A DNA stretch of 64,000 bases from Rhizophagus irregularis (Eukaryota > Glomeromycota > Glomeromycetes > Glomerales > Glomeraceae): positions 2,170,001 to 2,234,000 of the forward strand of contig NC_089445.1 of the NCBI RefSeq assembly GCF_026210795.1, given 5' to 3'. Positions within the stretch are counted from its first letter, which is position 1, and every line of letters starts with the position of its first letter. The notes below the pieces were generated by a model. The model made no database searches. It was given only the letters and a program-made list of their open reading frames with translations, and was not told the DNA's origin. The position numbers and the translations under genes are program-made. Shown here one piece after another: positions 21,471 through 33,935 of this stretch.

Positions 21471-23062
21471 AATGATCAATTTTTTTTTTAGAAAAAAAAA
21501 GAAAAAAAGTTCAAACCGAAAAAACCGTAAGAACAAATTACCTATTTATATAAGCTTCTGTTAAACTTCATGATATCACATATTAAGCTATCCTACACTC
21601 TGACCAGAATTATGACGACTTATGATAACTTTGGGTAACATTACAAATGTTTATTTCAGAAGAAATGTACAGTGGGTGTACGATATTAACGTCGTTAACG
21701 ATATCACGTGCAAGTGCATAACTCCTTAAACTAAGAAGCACCCCTATTCAGAATTATGAAGATCTTGGGCAAAATACGGTACTTTTGGATTCCACCTATC
21801 AAAAATAATTCTAAATTTCCTCCATGAAGATTCAGCTTTTAAAATACGAATGCTAAACAATATTAATTAAGAGACTTTCGAACAATATACTTTTATACGA
21901 ATCAGCAATAATTCTAAAATTACCGAAATATTTTCGAACCGATACATATAATTATAAAAAGATGTATTGATGTGGATTGAAAAGTCATTCACTGATTTGA
22001 CGGATTAACGCGAAGATTTTGAAAGTGAAAGATTTCGCAAAAAAAAAATTTTTTGAGATTAAAATAGAAAATTTTAGTCTATAAATACGTTATATAATAC
22101 ATAAATTTTTTTTCTTTGTAAATATAATTAAATCTTTGTTTAGAATCTTAATATTCTTTGTTTAGAATCTTAAACTGTAATAATAATAAAGTTATTCAAT
22201 ATTAAAATTATTGACGAATAAAAGTTAAAACAAGATTTAATTAAATTTTGACTTTTTAATATATACTGTATGACTACATAAAAAAGATGAAAGAAAAAAA
22301 ATATTCAAAATTACCAAATCAGGCAACTTGTATATATCTTAGTTCTGATAAAACTAAAAATATTAAAATTTTTTTGCTATAAATATTATAGTTTTTTTAT
22401 TGTTTACAAATATATTAACAAAGGGCAACATACAATCAATCATACATATTTTGTTTCATTTTTTTTTCCCCGTGCAACATCCCAAATTAAATTGAAACCG
22501 TGAGGCACAAGTTCTCATTTATGTATATTTACTTATTATAAATTTATAATACTATTATTATTTTTTTTCTCGATCTTTTTTTTCACGAGAAAATTTCTTT
22601 TAGTAATTAAACCTAATTGGTATGTATCTTGCATGGAAGTGAATTTTCCGATTATGATATGATTTTTATTATTATTTTCAAAAAAAGGAATTTTTTGATT
22701 CAACTGGGTAATAAACAGGTTGGAGGAGTAAACTTATCTAAAAATAACTTCACTTCCTTCATTTGATAGAAAAATATCATGCGATATAAATCAAAATTTT
22801 TTTTTTTTTTTAGCTCATAAAAACAAATGATTTATTTGCATAAAGATTTATTTTCGGAGTTAAAACTCAATTTCTTTCCAAACCGGAATTTATTCCGGTA
22901 AATCTTCGTAAAATCATACATATTCCTTTTTTGGTTTGGTGGAATATTAATTTCTGCATTGAAACAAAATAAACTTTTTATACGCTTCATCCGTATGTGT
23001 ATGGTCCTAATTAATCTATAAAGTACTGTATGTATTTATTTATAATCTAAATTGTCTGAAGG
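21471..23062. other. Intergenic region between HEI10 and the glyoxal oxidase gene
   Basis: Divergent promoter region of about 1.7 kb. Near HEI10 it holds a G+C-richer patch with TATCACGTGCAAG. From 22000 it is AT-rich with T-tracts and no coding frame. Nothing repeat-like stands out. Confidence 0.45.
21705..21710. promoter_or_regulatory. CACGTG E-box upstream of HEI10
   Basis: Palindromic E-box in the context GATATCACGTGCAAG, 235 bp upstream of the HEI10 start codon. TCACGTG is the preferred core of Cbf1-type factors. One of two such boxes noted in promoters of the gene island; function is inference. Confidence 0.3.
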
Positions 23063-23070
23063 TATAAATA
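23063..23070 (+). promoter_or_regulatory. TATA box of the glyoxal oxidase gene
   Basis: TATAAATA lies 110 bp before the ATG, followed by a leader with T-rich tracts ending in CTCATTAAAATG. Position and sequence fit a fungal core promoter. Confidence 0.5.
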
Positions 23071-23179
23071 TGAGTAATGCGTTTGCCAAAAAAAAAACTT
23101 TTTCTGAAAAAAATTTCACATTCCTTTTTTTTTCTCTTTTTATTACTTTCATTCATTATTATATTAAACCCTCATTAAA

Positions 23180-24934
23180 ATGAGAGTAATAAATTTTTTA
23201 TCAATTTTGACTTTAGGCATTAGCCTTGTGTCAGCCTCACCCCTTCATCCTAGACAAGCCAAACAACCACCATTAATGGGCAAATGGGATATAGTCGGAG
23301 ACTCAAAGATTGCTACTATGCACATATTTCGTGCTAACAATAAAGAAATATACATGATTGATAAACTTGAAGTAAATAAGATTAAGCAAGCGAATGGAAA
23401 CCCTGCTATTAGTGGTGTATATAACATTGAAACAAATGAAGTCAGAGCTCTCAACCTTGCTACGGACACATTTTGTTCAGCGGGTTCATTTTTTGCAAAT
23501 GGAACTCTCATACACGCTGGCGGTGCAGAAGCAGGTCTTGGATATAATGTAGGGTTTCAGTCCGTAAGATTTATAACACCATCAGATCCTAATCCAGACT
23601 GGTCTGAAATACCGGATGGTTTGTCCACAGCTAGATGGTATCCAGCCATGGCTTCACTTCCAAGTGGTAATGTTCTTATATTGGGAGGTTCTGCGAAAGG
23701 GACGGGAAAAAACAATGCTGCTATTAATAACCCAACTTATGAAATTTGGACTGTTGGAGGAGCTCCACGACCACAACCTGTGGATTTTCCCTTTTTGGTA
23801 GAAACAATGCCATATAATCTTTATCCATTTTTACATGTTCTTCCAAATTTTGAGAATAAACAATTAGCGTTCGTGTTTGCAAATACTAAAGGCATTGTTT
23901 ACGATTTGGATACTGCTACCGTCGTTTCAAAAGTACCAGATTTAACTGGCGGTATTAGATCATATCCATTAACTGGTAATTCACTTTTATTACCTCTTAG
24001 ACCATCTCAAAATTATAAACCGGTTGTTATGATTTGCGGTGGTAATACGGCAATGGAAATTAAAAATCCTGCCTTGGCATCATGTGGTAGAATTGATCCA
24101 ACTGAAACTAATCCTCAATGGGAAATGGATAATTTCGGTGGTACTGGACGTGTTATGCCAGACTCTGTTATCTTACCAACAGGAAAAGTCTTATATTTAA
24201 ACGGTGCCCAAGTCGGTTTCGCTGGATATCATCAAGGTCCAAAGACCAACCCACTTTATGTATCTGATAATCCAGCTTTTACACCATTTATTTACGATCC
24301 TGAAACCAAAGGATGGACGACTAACCTTGCCCCATCAACTATTGCAAGATTGTATCACTCTGTTGCGACTTTGACATCAGACGGAAGAGTTTTCGTATCA
24401 GGTAGCAATCCACAAGGAGCCGTAGAACTTAATTCTAAGTATCCTACCGAGTAAGTATTTTTTTTTTTTCTTTTAATTAGTTTTAATTTTTTATAATTTT
24501 ACTAATTTACTCTTCTTTTCATATATAGATATCGCGTTGAAATGTTCACACCACCATACTTGCAGACAGGATTGGTACGTCCAGTAATCACGAGCGTTGC
24601 AGGAACAACAAAACAACTAGAAGATACAAGATTTCCAGCGACATATAAACAGGCGCTCGAAGTCAAAGTTACAAAAGGACAAGAAAAATCATTCCTAACT
24701 GCGGCAATAATTCATTCCGGATTTATTACACATTCACAGAGCTTTTCTCAAAGATATGCTATGTGCAAAGTAATATCTGCGGAATATGATCCTAATAATC
24801 CAAATGATGTCACATTGAATATTGAGATGCCACCAAATCCAACAATAATTCCTCCTGGTCCAAGTTATCTCTACATTCTTGATAATGGTGTTCCTGCTAC
24901 GTTTTCTGCTCAAATTTTATTATCGTCAGCTTAA
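23180..24934 (+). CDS. Secreted glyoxal/galactose-oxidase-like copper radical oxidase, intact
   Basis: Oxidises aldehydes or alcohols with O2, releasing H2O2 outside the cell (AA5-type family). Exons 23180-24450 and 24529-24934 give 558 residues. An N-terminal signal peptide (about 1-19, hydrophobic core FLSILTLGISLVSA) is followed by the Glyoxal_oxid_N seven-bladed propeller and a C-terminal DUF1929 Ig-like domain. The Cys-Tyr cofactor and copper ligands of the family are all present: C99 (DTFCSAGSF), Y154 (ARWYPAM), Y392-H393 (ARLYHS) and H492 (FITHSQ). No WSC or other extra domains. Substrate cannot be told from sequence. Length and motifs indicate a functional enzyme. Confidence 0.93.
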
Positions 24935-26590
24935 AAATAATAATAATAACAGCAACAATAATAATAATAATAATAAAATTTAAAAAGTAGATAATAGAAT
25001 CGGAACGAACGGACATTAATTTATTATTTTTAATTACCTATAGATTATTAAACGAATTATTATTTAGCATATAATCATTTTACGGTATTTTTTTTTTTTT
25101 TAATAAACCAATTTGATATTCGGTACCATCAGTTCATAAAAAGTCAATAAAAAAAGCAATTTATTTTGTATTACATTCAATCTATAAAGAGTTATATGTA
25201 CTGTAACCTTTTTAGAAATGAAACGCGTTTCATTTATTAGATGTTACCATGGAAAAAACGTTGTGTATAAATTGTTCCTTTTTTAGTATATATAAAAAAA
25301 TATGACAAAGGATACCATCAAATATTATTTGATAAACTTTTTTATATAGAATTCCTTTTTATTGATTTAAGATTTATTTTATGCACGCATGATTTCACGA
25401 AACAAGATTTATTTATGCACTCATGATTTCACGAAATGTTATGCATATGCGATTATCGGTAGCGCCTTGCATTAATCTAATTCCAGAATATTTGGAACGG
25501 CAAATTTTTTATTAAGGAAAAAATTTTATAAATTTTCTATATCAGAAACTAAGATATCGATTTCTAGAATTTATTTGAAACAAAAAAGAAATTGAAAATT
25601 TTTTTATTGGTAAAAAATTTTAAAGTAATTTGTACAAATTAAATTTAAGAAATAACAAATTACAAATTTAATTTAACGAACGATCACTTGTTTATTAAAA
25701 AACAGAAAACAAATTAACAAATAAGAAAAATTTTTTTAAAGCCGAGAATCATACGATAATTATATATATACAAATTTCTATATTTATAAATAAAGTAATT
25801 AAAAGTTATTATTATTTATTTATTTATAAAGTACTTTTATTAGATTTATATATAAATATAAACACATTAAATGCTGTAACCCTAAATAGCACCTCTGATG
25901 TCCCATTCCCATTGAACAAGTAAACTTCTGTATTCTCAAGAAAAAGAGAAAGAGCAAATAAAGTGAACCTTCCTTCAGCCCAAAACCGTATGTGGCGTTA
26001 GTCTGGGAGTACAAATCCCATGCAATGGATATATTTATCCGCCATCCCGTGATTTTTTCCGGATTTATAATGACAATATCCTTTTTGTTAGAAATTTCCA
26101 TTTTATATTTCATTATAATTAATCTTGTTTACACTTTAAATGATTACATTTTAGCAGATAGATTATAACCAAAAACTATTGCTTTAACTTTTTATTTTCA
26201 GCATCTAATATTAAACCTTTTAGTTTTTTTAAGCAAAAGAGAAATTTAATAAGGTAATTAATTTCATATTTTTTATACAATCATACAAGATATTTTCCAA
26301 TTTTCTATTAATTTATATCTTTTAAGGATTTAATTTTTGCATTAGTAAAAATAAAATTTTTAAAATATATTTTACTAGAATTTAATAAATACAAATTCTA
26401 ATTAAATCAAAATTTTAATAATTATAAAATCCTAAGGTTTAAAATCTTGGCAGCCAAAATTCTAATTGAAATTCAATTAAATAAATATTAGATTGGTTGA
26501 TTTTTAATGCAATTATTTAATTATTTTTAATCTTAGATATATTTCAGCTTATTTTACATTGGATTTTATAATTTATTACATATGCAATAT
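24935..26590. other. Non-coding stretch downstream of the oxidase gene
   Basis: Starts with an AAT-microsatellite in the 3' UTR (24940-24975). 25380-25440 contains a 34-bp-spaced direct repeat (ATGCAYKCATGATTTCACG). The 97-codon minus-strand frame at 25820-26113 lies in a G+C-richer patch but matches no family that I know and ends in low-complexity residues; it may be a gene fragment. Confidence 0.4.
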
Positions 26591-28972
26591 ATAGCACCCT
26601 TTTTTGTCACCTGTGTCACACTTCCACCCTTTTTATTTTATTATATATATTCTGGAAACTTAAAATTTTTTCAGTTGTAAAAAATCTATTTTTCACAACT
26701 CAGTTAAATGTTACATATTTAATTTTGCCTGGCAATCATATGTAATTTTATCCAGAATGTTCAGGGTGCAATATATTACAGGTATAATAAAAAACAAAAC
26801 CTTTTTACATTATAATATTTATTTATTACTTTGCATTTTACTTTAAAACTATATTAATTAGAGTAATATTGTAAATTCATTACAGGTAAAATTCATCTGA
26901 AATAATAATTAAATTTTGTTTTTAAAAAAAAACCAAAAAAAAAATTAAAAATTTTCCAATTTTTAATATAAATTGTATAATTATAAATATAATAAAAATA
27001 CAATATAAATAAATAAAAGTATGTAGAATTTTCTTTTTTTTCTAATAAATATTTTATTTTATTTTATTTTTTTTTTCACAGCGCATTTGCAGTTTTATTA
27101 AAGTAAAAAAAATAAAGAAAATATATATAAAGTAAAATTCCCTAATAACTACTCTAATATAATTAAACTACAAACCACTCGTCATACCGGTAGTACCCTA
27201 CGTGTGCACTGTTAAGTGATCGTTTGACTCTGTAGGTAAACTTCATTTAGTAATGGGTCATCTTAGCTATAAAGGCCCTATCTTCAATGTCTAGTGATCA
27301 CGAGACCTAAAATATTTTATTATAATTAATAAGTAAAAAATAATTAAATTTAATAAGTTATAAAAAAAATGTTACAGGTCTAATAATAATAAATTGGTAA
27401 CTAATAAAATGCCAATAGCCTTTTTTATTGACTCTGATAGGATGCCAATTGGAAAATATTAGAGTATTTTTAATTTATGAATGCTAATTATATCCAATTA
27501 ATAGTATAAATCAAGATAAAACTGATTCCAATTGGAATGCAATATTAGCATTAAATAAATAGACTATTGGAACTAATTTATGTATTAATTACACAAATAA
27601 ATTAGTATTAGAATTTACTGAGAACTCTGAATAATGCTAATACAACTCATAAATAAACTTTAAATACTAAAATAAATATATATTTTATGACATAACTTTG
27701 TCAATATTGAAGTTAAAAATGCGATTTTACTATTATTAAAATCCTTTTATCAAGATGAATCTAATAATATAAATTTTATTAAAATTGAATTACTAGATGT
27801 ATTATTACAAAAATCTTCTAACTATTTCATAAATATTACATACTTCTATTTTTAACTCCTGTATATATGACTATACATTTGAAAAGTGGTTTTTAGATTG
27901 TTTAAATGACCTGTTTAATATATGATTGCTATTTGTGTCTACAAGTTTTCTGAACTTTATCATGATATTTAAGCTATTTAGAAAAAATTACATACCTGAC
28001 ATTAATAAACTCTGATTTAGAATTCATTTTTAATCAATATGTGAAAGGTTTATATAATTTTTTTTGATAAATTTTTACAAATCTGTTTCTATTACTATAA
28101 AAAAGTAAAGCAATTCTTTAGAATCAATTAGTATTTCTGCAAGATTAGCCTGATGTATTACATTTAAAATTTATATAATAACTCATGAATGTTTTAATAA
28201 CTTTTCCTTTAAAGGTTCTTGTAGAAGTTGTAGTACTTTTTATCTTTTAAAATTTGTATTAGCACTTTAAAAAGATTGTAATACTTGTAGTAATTCTCTA
28301 AGAATGGTATATTGCAATAAATTAAAAATGATTTTGGCCTTTAAATCAAAATGATAAAACTTTATTACAGAACTTGTAAAAAATATATTATATACAGTAA
28401 AAAAAAAAAATGAATTATTATTGAAGTTAAAAATACTAACAAATTGCATCAATATAGTATCATATAAAAACTTATTATCAAATTTTTTTGTGAAACAAAA
28501 ATATTGATCTTTAATTATGTAATAATTGAATAATATTTTAATATTTTTCCTAAAAAAGCTAAAGAATTCTTATTAGTAGATTCAATTAAAAATAAAGATT
28601 TAGTTTATATTATTATTGTAAATTATTAAATTTGAATCTTTTAATAAGAAAAATAATACTTATAAAAGCTTTGAGAAAGATAGCTATATGCTTTTCCTAT
28701 AAAAAATTTTTATCTGAATATTTCCATTATTTCTCCATATCTTCTGTAAAAATTCTGTGAAAATAATACATTCACAGATATCCATGTTAGCAAGATGAAA
28801 ATTTCCATGATTTAAGGCTATAAATTCCATGAAAATGATACATTCACAGAAAAAACATGGAAAGATAAAACACAAATCAGATTTTTTACAGGATTTTTGT
28901 TGCAAATATAATGAAAATGCCTTTCCTTTATTTGGTTTTTTTAGATATTACAAATTGAAATAAGATTTCTTA
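26591..28972. other. AT-rich repeat debris
   Basis: 26592-26775 is bounded by TAGCACCC and GGGTGCA with tgcaatata on both sides, perhaps a small MITE. 27170-27310 is a G+C-richer unassigned island. 28740-28860 carries two copies of a CATGAAAATGATACATTCAC-like word. No credible gene. Confidence 0.35.
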
Positions 28973-28980
28973 CTCGAGAT

Positions 28981-29225
28981 TAAGGTTGCCTGCCTAAACC
29001 TTTCCAAAATTCTACGATTAGTTTCTCCAAAATTTTACTATAGTTTTATTATAATTTCGGCAAGATTTTAGCAGTTTCAGCATTTATAATAAGTTTCGTC
29101 AGGTTTCGCTTTTCTTTAGAGTTTCACTAACTTTTTAATATGACTTTCATATAGTTTCAGCAAAGTTTCGCTATTTCAGCATTTCGCCAACTTGCCAAAA
29201 CCCTCTAGTTTCTCCAGCAACCTTA
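28981..29225 (-). mobile_element. hAT-like MITE, 245 bp, 8-bp TSD (copy A)
   Basis: Termini TAAGGTTGC ... GCAACCTTA, flanked by the perfect 8-bp repeat ctcgagat (28973-28980 and 29226-29233). The interior is full of TTTCGGCAA/TTTCAGC words. Same family as 31696-31939 but in the opposite orientation. Non-coding. Confidence 0.85.
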
Positions 29226-29447
29226 CTCGAGATATATTTTTCTTAAGTAATTTTTGTATGAATTCTTATTATTAATAAATGCTTCTTCATTAATAGATAA
29301 TACTTCTTTATCAAAAAATACCTTTTTATTAATAAAATATACATCTTTTCTAATAGATAATACTTTTTCATTAGTTTTCTAATATTTATTATCAAGATAT
29401 ACTTTATTTGCTTTTTTTAAATGGAACTAACATTTGTATAATTTACA

Positions 29448-30541
29448 TATACGAGACTCTATTTACTTATAAGATAAGTTAAAGATGTGATCTGAATGAA
29501 ATTTTATAATCTATGATTTATCTGGATCAATTTAGATAATTATAGAATTAAATTTGCTATTTTAATAACTAGTAATTGTAGAAAAATGATCCAAAGTTCA
29601 TTAGATTCATTTTGATGCAATGATTTAAATAAGCTATTGTGCATCTTTGTACAATCACTACATTATTTACCATAAACCAAAAATTTAAAATTAATTCAGA
29701 TTATTCTATATTTAGTAAAAAGTTAAAAATTAGCATTTTTATTTACAATACTATACCATTTTACAATACTACACCATTTTATGTTTTGATAAATAACTTG
29801 CCATCCAGTAATTGTACAGAGATGTACAATAGCTTATTGGAATTATTACATAAATCTAATGAGTATTAGACTATCTTTTTATGATTATTAATTGCCAAGA
29901 TATTCATCAAATTATAAAACAGCATAATATTATTTGTATATATATAAAATATTAATTTTTCATGTTTTGACAAATATCTTAGCAACTAGTAATTGTAGAA
30001 GAATAATCTATCTAATGCTTATTAGATTTATTTCGATATAACAATTCAAATAAGCTATTGTGTATCTTTATATGGCAATTACTGAATATTGAATTATTTG
30101 TCAAAATGTAAAATATCGCAATATTATAAAATGAAAATACTGATTTTTAATAAAAAAATAATTTAAAGCTCATTAGATTTATTTTAATGTAACGATTCAA
30201 ATGGACTATTATATATCTCTGTACAATCACTACATATTTAAATAGATTAAACAAAATCCATTCAGATGATTTATTATCTATTTGATTTAGATGGATTGAT
30301 GAATGATCTGAATTTTCAGATTTCAGATTACATTTCTAAGATAGGTTACCTCCAGATCTAAGGTAAAAATCATATATAAAATTCTTTGCAAATCCTACTA
30401 TAAAAAAAATTTTATATTACATTATTATAATGTTTTTTCTTTTTAGCTAATTAACCAATAGAATTTAAGAAAAAAGTAAAGTAAAAATTATTAGTAAAGG
30501 GCCAATTTTCTATGATGACTTTTAGTATAAGGGGCGTGCCA
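29448..30541. mobile_element. MITE of the ACTTACTTATAAGATAAG family, interrupted
   Basis: Left piece (TTACTTATAAGATAAG near 29456) and right piece (30334-30541, with AACCAATAGAATTTAAGAAA and GGGCCAATTTTCTA) together match the intact copy at 57618-57843. The middle is a separate insertion. Outer ends are diverged, so the limits are approximate. Confidence 0.5.
29478..30333. mobile_element. Inserted element carrying about four dyad modules
   Basis: Both ends carry diverged inverted sequence (GATGTGATCTGAATG left, AATGTAATCTGAAATC on the other strand right). Inside, the block CTAGTAATTGTAGAA ... TTCATTAGATTCATTTTGAT ... ATAAGCTATTGTGCATCTTT ... TGTACAATCACT recurs about four times near 29570-29660, 29780-29870, 29985-30080 and 30165-30235. 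It shares order and words with modules elsewhere in the window. The frame at 29639-29869 runs through it and is not taken as coding. Confidence 0.5.
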
Positions 30542-31170
30542 GAAATCAGCTGATTTCTCTCAATTAGTAGCCTCAGTTAACTCCTACCCCCACCTGATTG
30601 AAATCTGATTGGCTAAAAAAAATTATTACTATTAACTAGAGCTCCGAAAATGACTTGCATAAACTCACATTTTTGACTCATATAATTGTAAATTTTCGTT
30701 TAATTATATTCTAACTTAATAAAAAGTACTTTAAAATTAAGGTTTTTGACTTGTGACTCGACTCAACTCGACTCATTAGGAGCTCTACTATTAACTGAAA
30801 TATTAAATATTATATATAATAATTAGTATTATATAATGAATTATATTTAAAAACAAAAAATACTTAAACTAATATTGGAAGGACTTTGGTATATTGAATA
30901 TACAAAAGTCATAGAAGAAAAAAGACCTTTAATATAGCGAAGAGATATTTATTTTTAAATATATAGAAGTTTATTGGAGTCTATTTGGCTGGAATGAATA
31001 GATCTAATAGAATGGACAACATTAATATAAAATTTCATACAATGCTACATTTATATCGAACATTAGAGTACAGAATAACAATAATAATAACAAAGTTAGT
31101 TTAGAAAATATTGATAGTTTTTTACTTAATCAACGTATTAGATATGAGGAATAACAACAAATAGACTTAG
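30542..31170. other. AT-rich stretch, possibly 5' end of the LINE
   Basis: 30640-30790 has short CGACTCGACTCA words. From about 30840 the sequence may be the decayed 5' region of the LINE that follows (YIEYTKVIEEKRPL-like residues can be read near 30890), but no continuous frame supports it. Confidence 0.3.
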
Positions 31171-32170
31171 ACGCGTTATACCTTACGCTTCATGTTAGAA
31201 CTCACAACATTAATGAATTGGCAGGGAATAATACAAAACTATATAGAATATTAAATTGGATGCAGAAAAATTAAGTGGACATTATGGCTTTAAACGAAAC
31301 CAATTTAGACCAGAGAAACGGTTTTTTCAAAATACCTAATAGGTTTAAAGAACAGTTTCATATTTATTGGTTAAGTAAACAACATGACAAAAATAATAGA
31401 TCAGGAGTCACGTTAATATATTCAAGGAAATAGAACAAATATTATCAAGGACATAAAATCCATTCACCATATCTACTTTCAGTATACCTTTTATTTAGAA
31501 ATGTTTTGTTTTGTATCTGAATTGTTTACGCAGCATCACAAAAAAAACTAACAATCCTTTACAATACCCTTAAACAACTTGAAAAAGAAATGTGTGATAA
31601 AATTATAAGGAAAAAATCAAATAATATAGTACACATATTAATGGAAGACTTTAATTTGATTACAAACGGTCATATAGATCGAACTCCATTACAACTAAGG
31701 TTGCTTGCCGAAACCTAGGGGTTTAGGCAAGATAGCGTTTCGCCGAAAAGCGAAATTCTGCCGAAACTATATTAAAGTTATATTAAAAAACTGGCGAAAC
31801 TTTGGAGAAAGGCGAAACTGCCGAAACTTATTATAAATGCCGAAACTGCTGAAACTCTGCCGAAACTATAATAAATTTATAGTAAAATTTTGATGAAACC
31901 AATCGTAGGATTTTGAAGAGGCTTAGACAAGCAACCTTAATTACAACATATCTCAAGACCCAAATTTTTTAACGATCTTGAGACACTAGGTTTTATAAAT
32001 TCATATAGGAAACTTAATAAAGAGAAACTAGGGAACACTTGTCACAAAGAAGGTGTTAGCATGAGAATAGACCAAATTTAGGTATCAGAAACCACAGTAA
32101 TAAACTGTTAAATTTTTCAATTACTTCTTCAACGTTCATCATAAGCAGTGACTACGATATTATTACATTA
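31171..32170 (+). pseudogene. LINE endonuclease domain, decayed
   Basis: Residues such as THNINELAGNN and DIMALNETNL (31205-31305), HILMEDFN (about 31635-31658) and MRIDQI (about 32060) give the ordered motifs of an exonuclease-endonuclease-phosphatase domain, which nicks target DNA to prime reverse transcription. Several stops (for example near 31267 and 31430) and the hAT-like MITE at 31696-31939 inactivate it. Confidence 0.75.
31696..31939 (+). mobile_element. hAT-like MITE, 244 bp, 8-bp TSD (copy B)
   Basis: Termini TAAGGTTGC ... GCAACCTTA with the perfect 8-bp repeat attacaac at 31688-31695 and 31940-31947. The interior is rich in GCCGAAACT words, the complement of those in copy A (28981-29225). 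It interrupts the LINE endonuclease after the DFN motif. Confidence 0.88.
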
Positions 32171-32173
32171 ACT

Positions 32174-33090
32174 ATGGACACCTCAGTCTTCATACGGAAT
32201 AACAGGAAAAATATGATATATGATAAATTACCTACTGATAATGCCTACACCAGAGTCATATATAATTGTGTTAACATCAAAATAGAAACGTGGGATAACT
32301 TCTGGCTTAATATAAAAAATCAACTAAACAATCTTGATCAAAATTTTCTCAAAGATAATGTCAACTTAGCGGAGTATTTCCAGGAAGATATAGATAGATA
32401 TTGGGAAAAACTTAACGGCATTATAATAAATGCAGCAGATATAGAACTCTCTAGGAAAGTTCTCAGGCTCCATAATACCTTTAAATGGTTTAACAAAAAG
32501 AAATTGAGACCAGAATGACATATAAATAAATTGCTTCAATTATTACATAACTATTACTATGACAGCCAACGAATGCTCACAAATGAGGATGCCAAATCCA
32601 AATGGACAATTAAAATTGCCAAATATAATCAAAACTATGTTACATCAACTGACAATAACAAGTGTAACATAGACACACATGATATATTTTCAGAAAAATG
32701 GTTTGACACTCTTAAAACAAAAGTGAATTATCACTTAAGAGCAGATTACAAAAAATATAAATTAGCAGAAACGAAGTCCATTAAAGACAAAATAGATAAA
32801 TGAGTAGAAATTACATGAGAAGATCAAACAACATGGCTGTCAAACTTATTAGATAGAAACACTCACATTAATATAATTATAGATAATGTGCTAGTAAACG
32901 AGGAACCAGGAATTTTAACTAAAAGACTGGCTACAGAACTGGGTGAAGTTAAGAAAGCAGTGGACAATAATTTCGTGAGAATGTTTAGAAAAAGAAACAC
33001 ACTACTGGAAACAATGACACCGCTTTGGCAACAAATTTACGAATTCACAAGTAAATTCAAAGAGACGATGACCTATCAATATGTATAAGA
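32174..33090 (+). pseudogene. LINE linker between endonuclease and reverse transcriptase
   Basis: Three consecutive frames of 114, 90 and 66 codons (32174-32518, 32531-32803, 32888-33088), separated by single nonsense changes. Content (SDYDIITLTMDTSVF just before, then WDNFWLNIKNQL, LSNLLDRNTHINIII) fits the helical region between endonuclease and fingers domain in LINE proteins. They look like separate small ORFs but are one decayed protein. Confidence 0.65.
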
Positions 33091-33935
33091 TCACTAAAGA
33101 AGAATAGAACAAGACAGTTAGAGAATTAAATAAAAAGTCAGCTGCAGGGTTATCTGGTATTAATTATAAAATTATTACACAATTACCTGAGGAATTAATC
33201 CTCCTTTTAGTCAAATTCGGAAACTTGATGCTACAAATTGGACTTGTACCCATGGCATGGAAATCATCAGTCATTCTCCCCATACCTAAGCCCATCAACT
33301 TTGAATATAACATTCTGAATACTCGACCTATTGCTTTGTTGGATTGTTTTTGAAAAACTTTTACAAAGATGATCACGAACAGGTTGAGCTCTGTATTGAA
33401 ATGATATAATATACTTCAAGGCTACAACTGTTGTGGTTTACTAGGAAAATGCACAAATGAACCAATACACCTAGTCAACAATTTTATTGAGGACGCTAGG
33501 GAAAATAAAAAGAAACTATGGGTCCTCACACAGGACATGAAAAAAGTGTTTGATTCAGTTGGGTTGGATGTTTTAAAACCATGCTTTGCTTTGTATAGAC
33601 ATTCCAGCGTTGTTGCCCTATAAAAAATATGTATACGGTTTTTATACTGTATATATGTATTTTTGATACAGTTTGCATTTTTACATACGGCATATCAGTA
33701 TAATGTATACTGTTCGCAAAATGTGCTTAGTAAAAAATACAATAAAGTATACGGTAAACATACTGTGTGATACGGTATATTAAATTCATACGTCTATAAT
33801 GTATATCATTTCTACTGTATATCAGTATTTTGTATACGGTTCACAAAAATATTGTAAATAAAGGATACAGTATACATATTATTCTACAGTATATTAAAAT
33901 TTATATGTTTATAACGTATTTTCTACAATATACAC

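Noticed and set aside
23245-23801. Frames of 88 (minus) and 61 (plus) codons inside the oxidase gene
   Set aside because: Shadows of the real coding frame of the oxidase.
25820-26113. 97-codon minus-strand frame
   Set aside because: G+C-richer patch but no recognisable motif, and no splice-compatible neighbours; kept only as a note in the region entry.
29639-29869. 76-codon plus-strand frame
   Set aside because: It runs across a dyad module in the insertion at 29478-30333; low complexity and without relatives.
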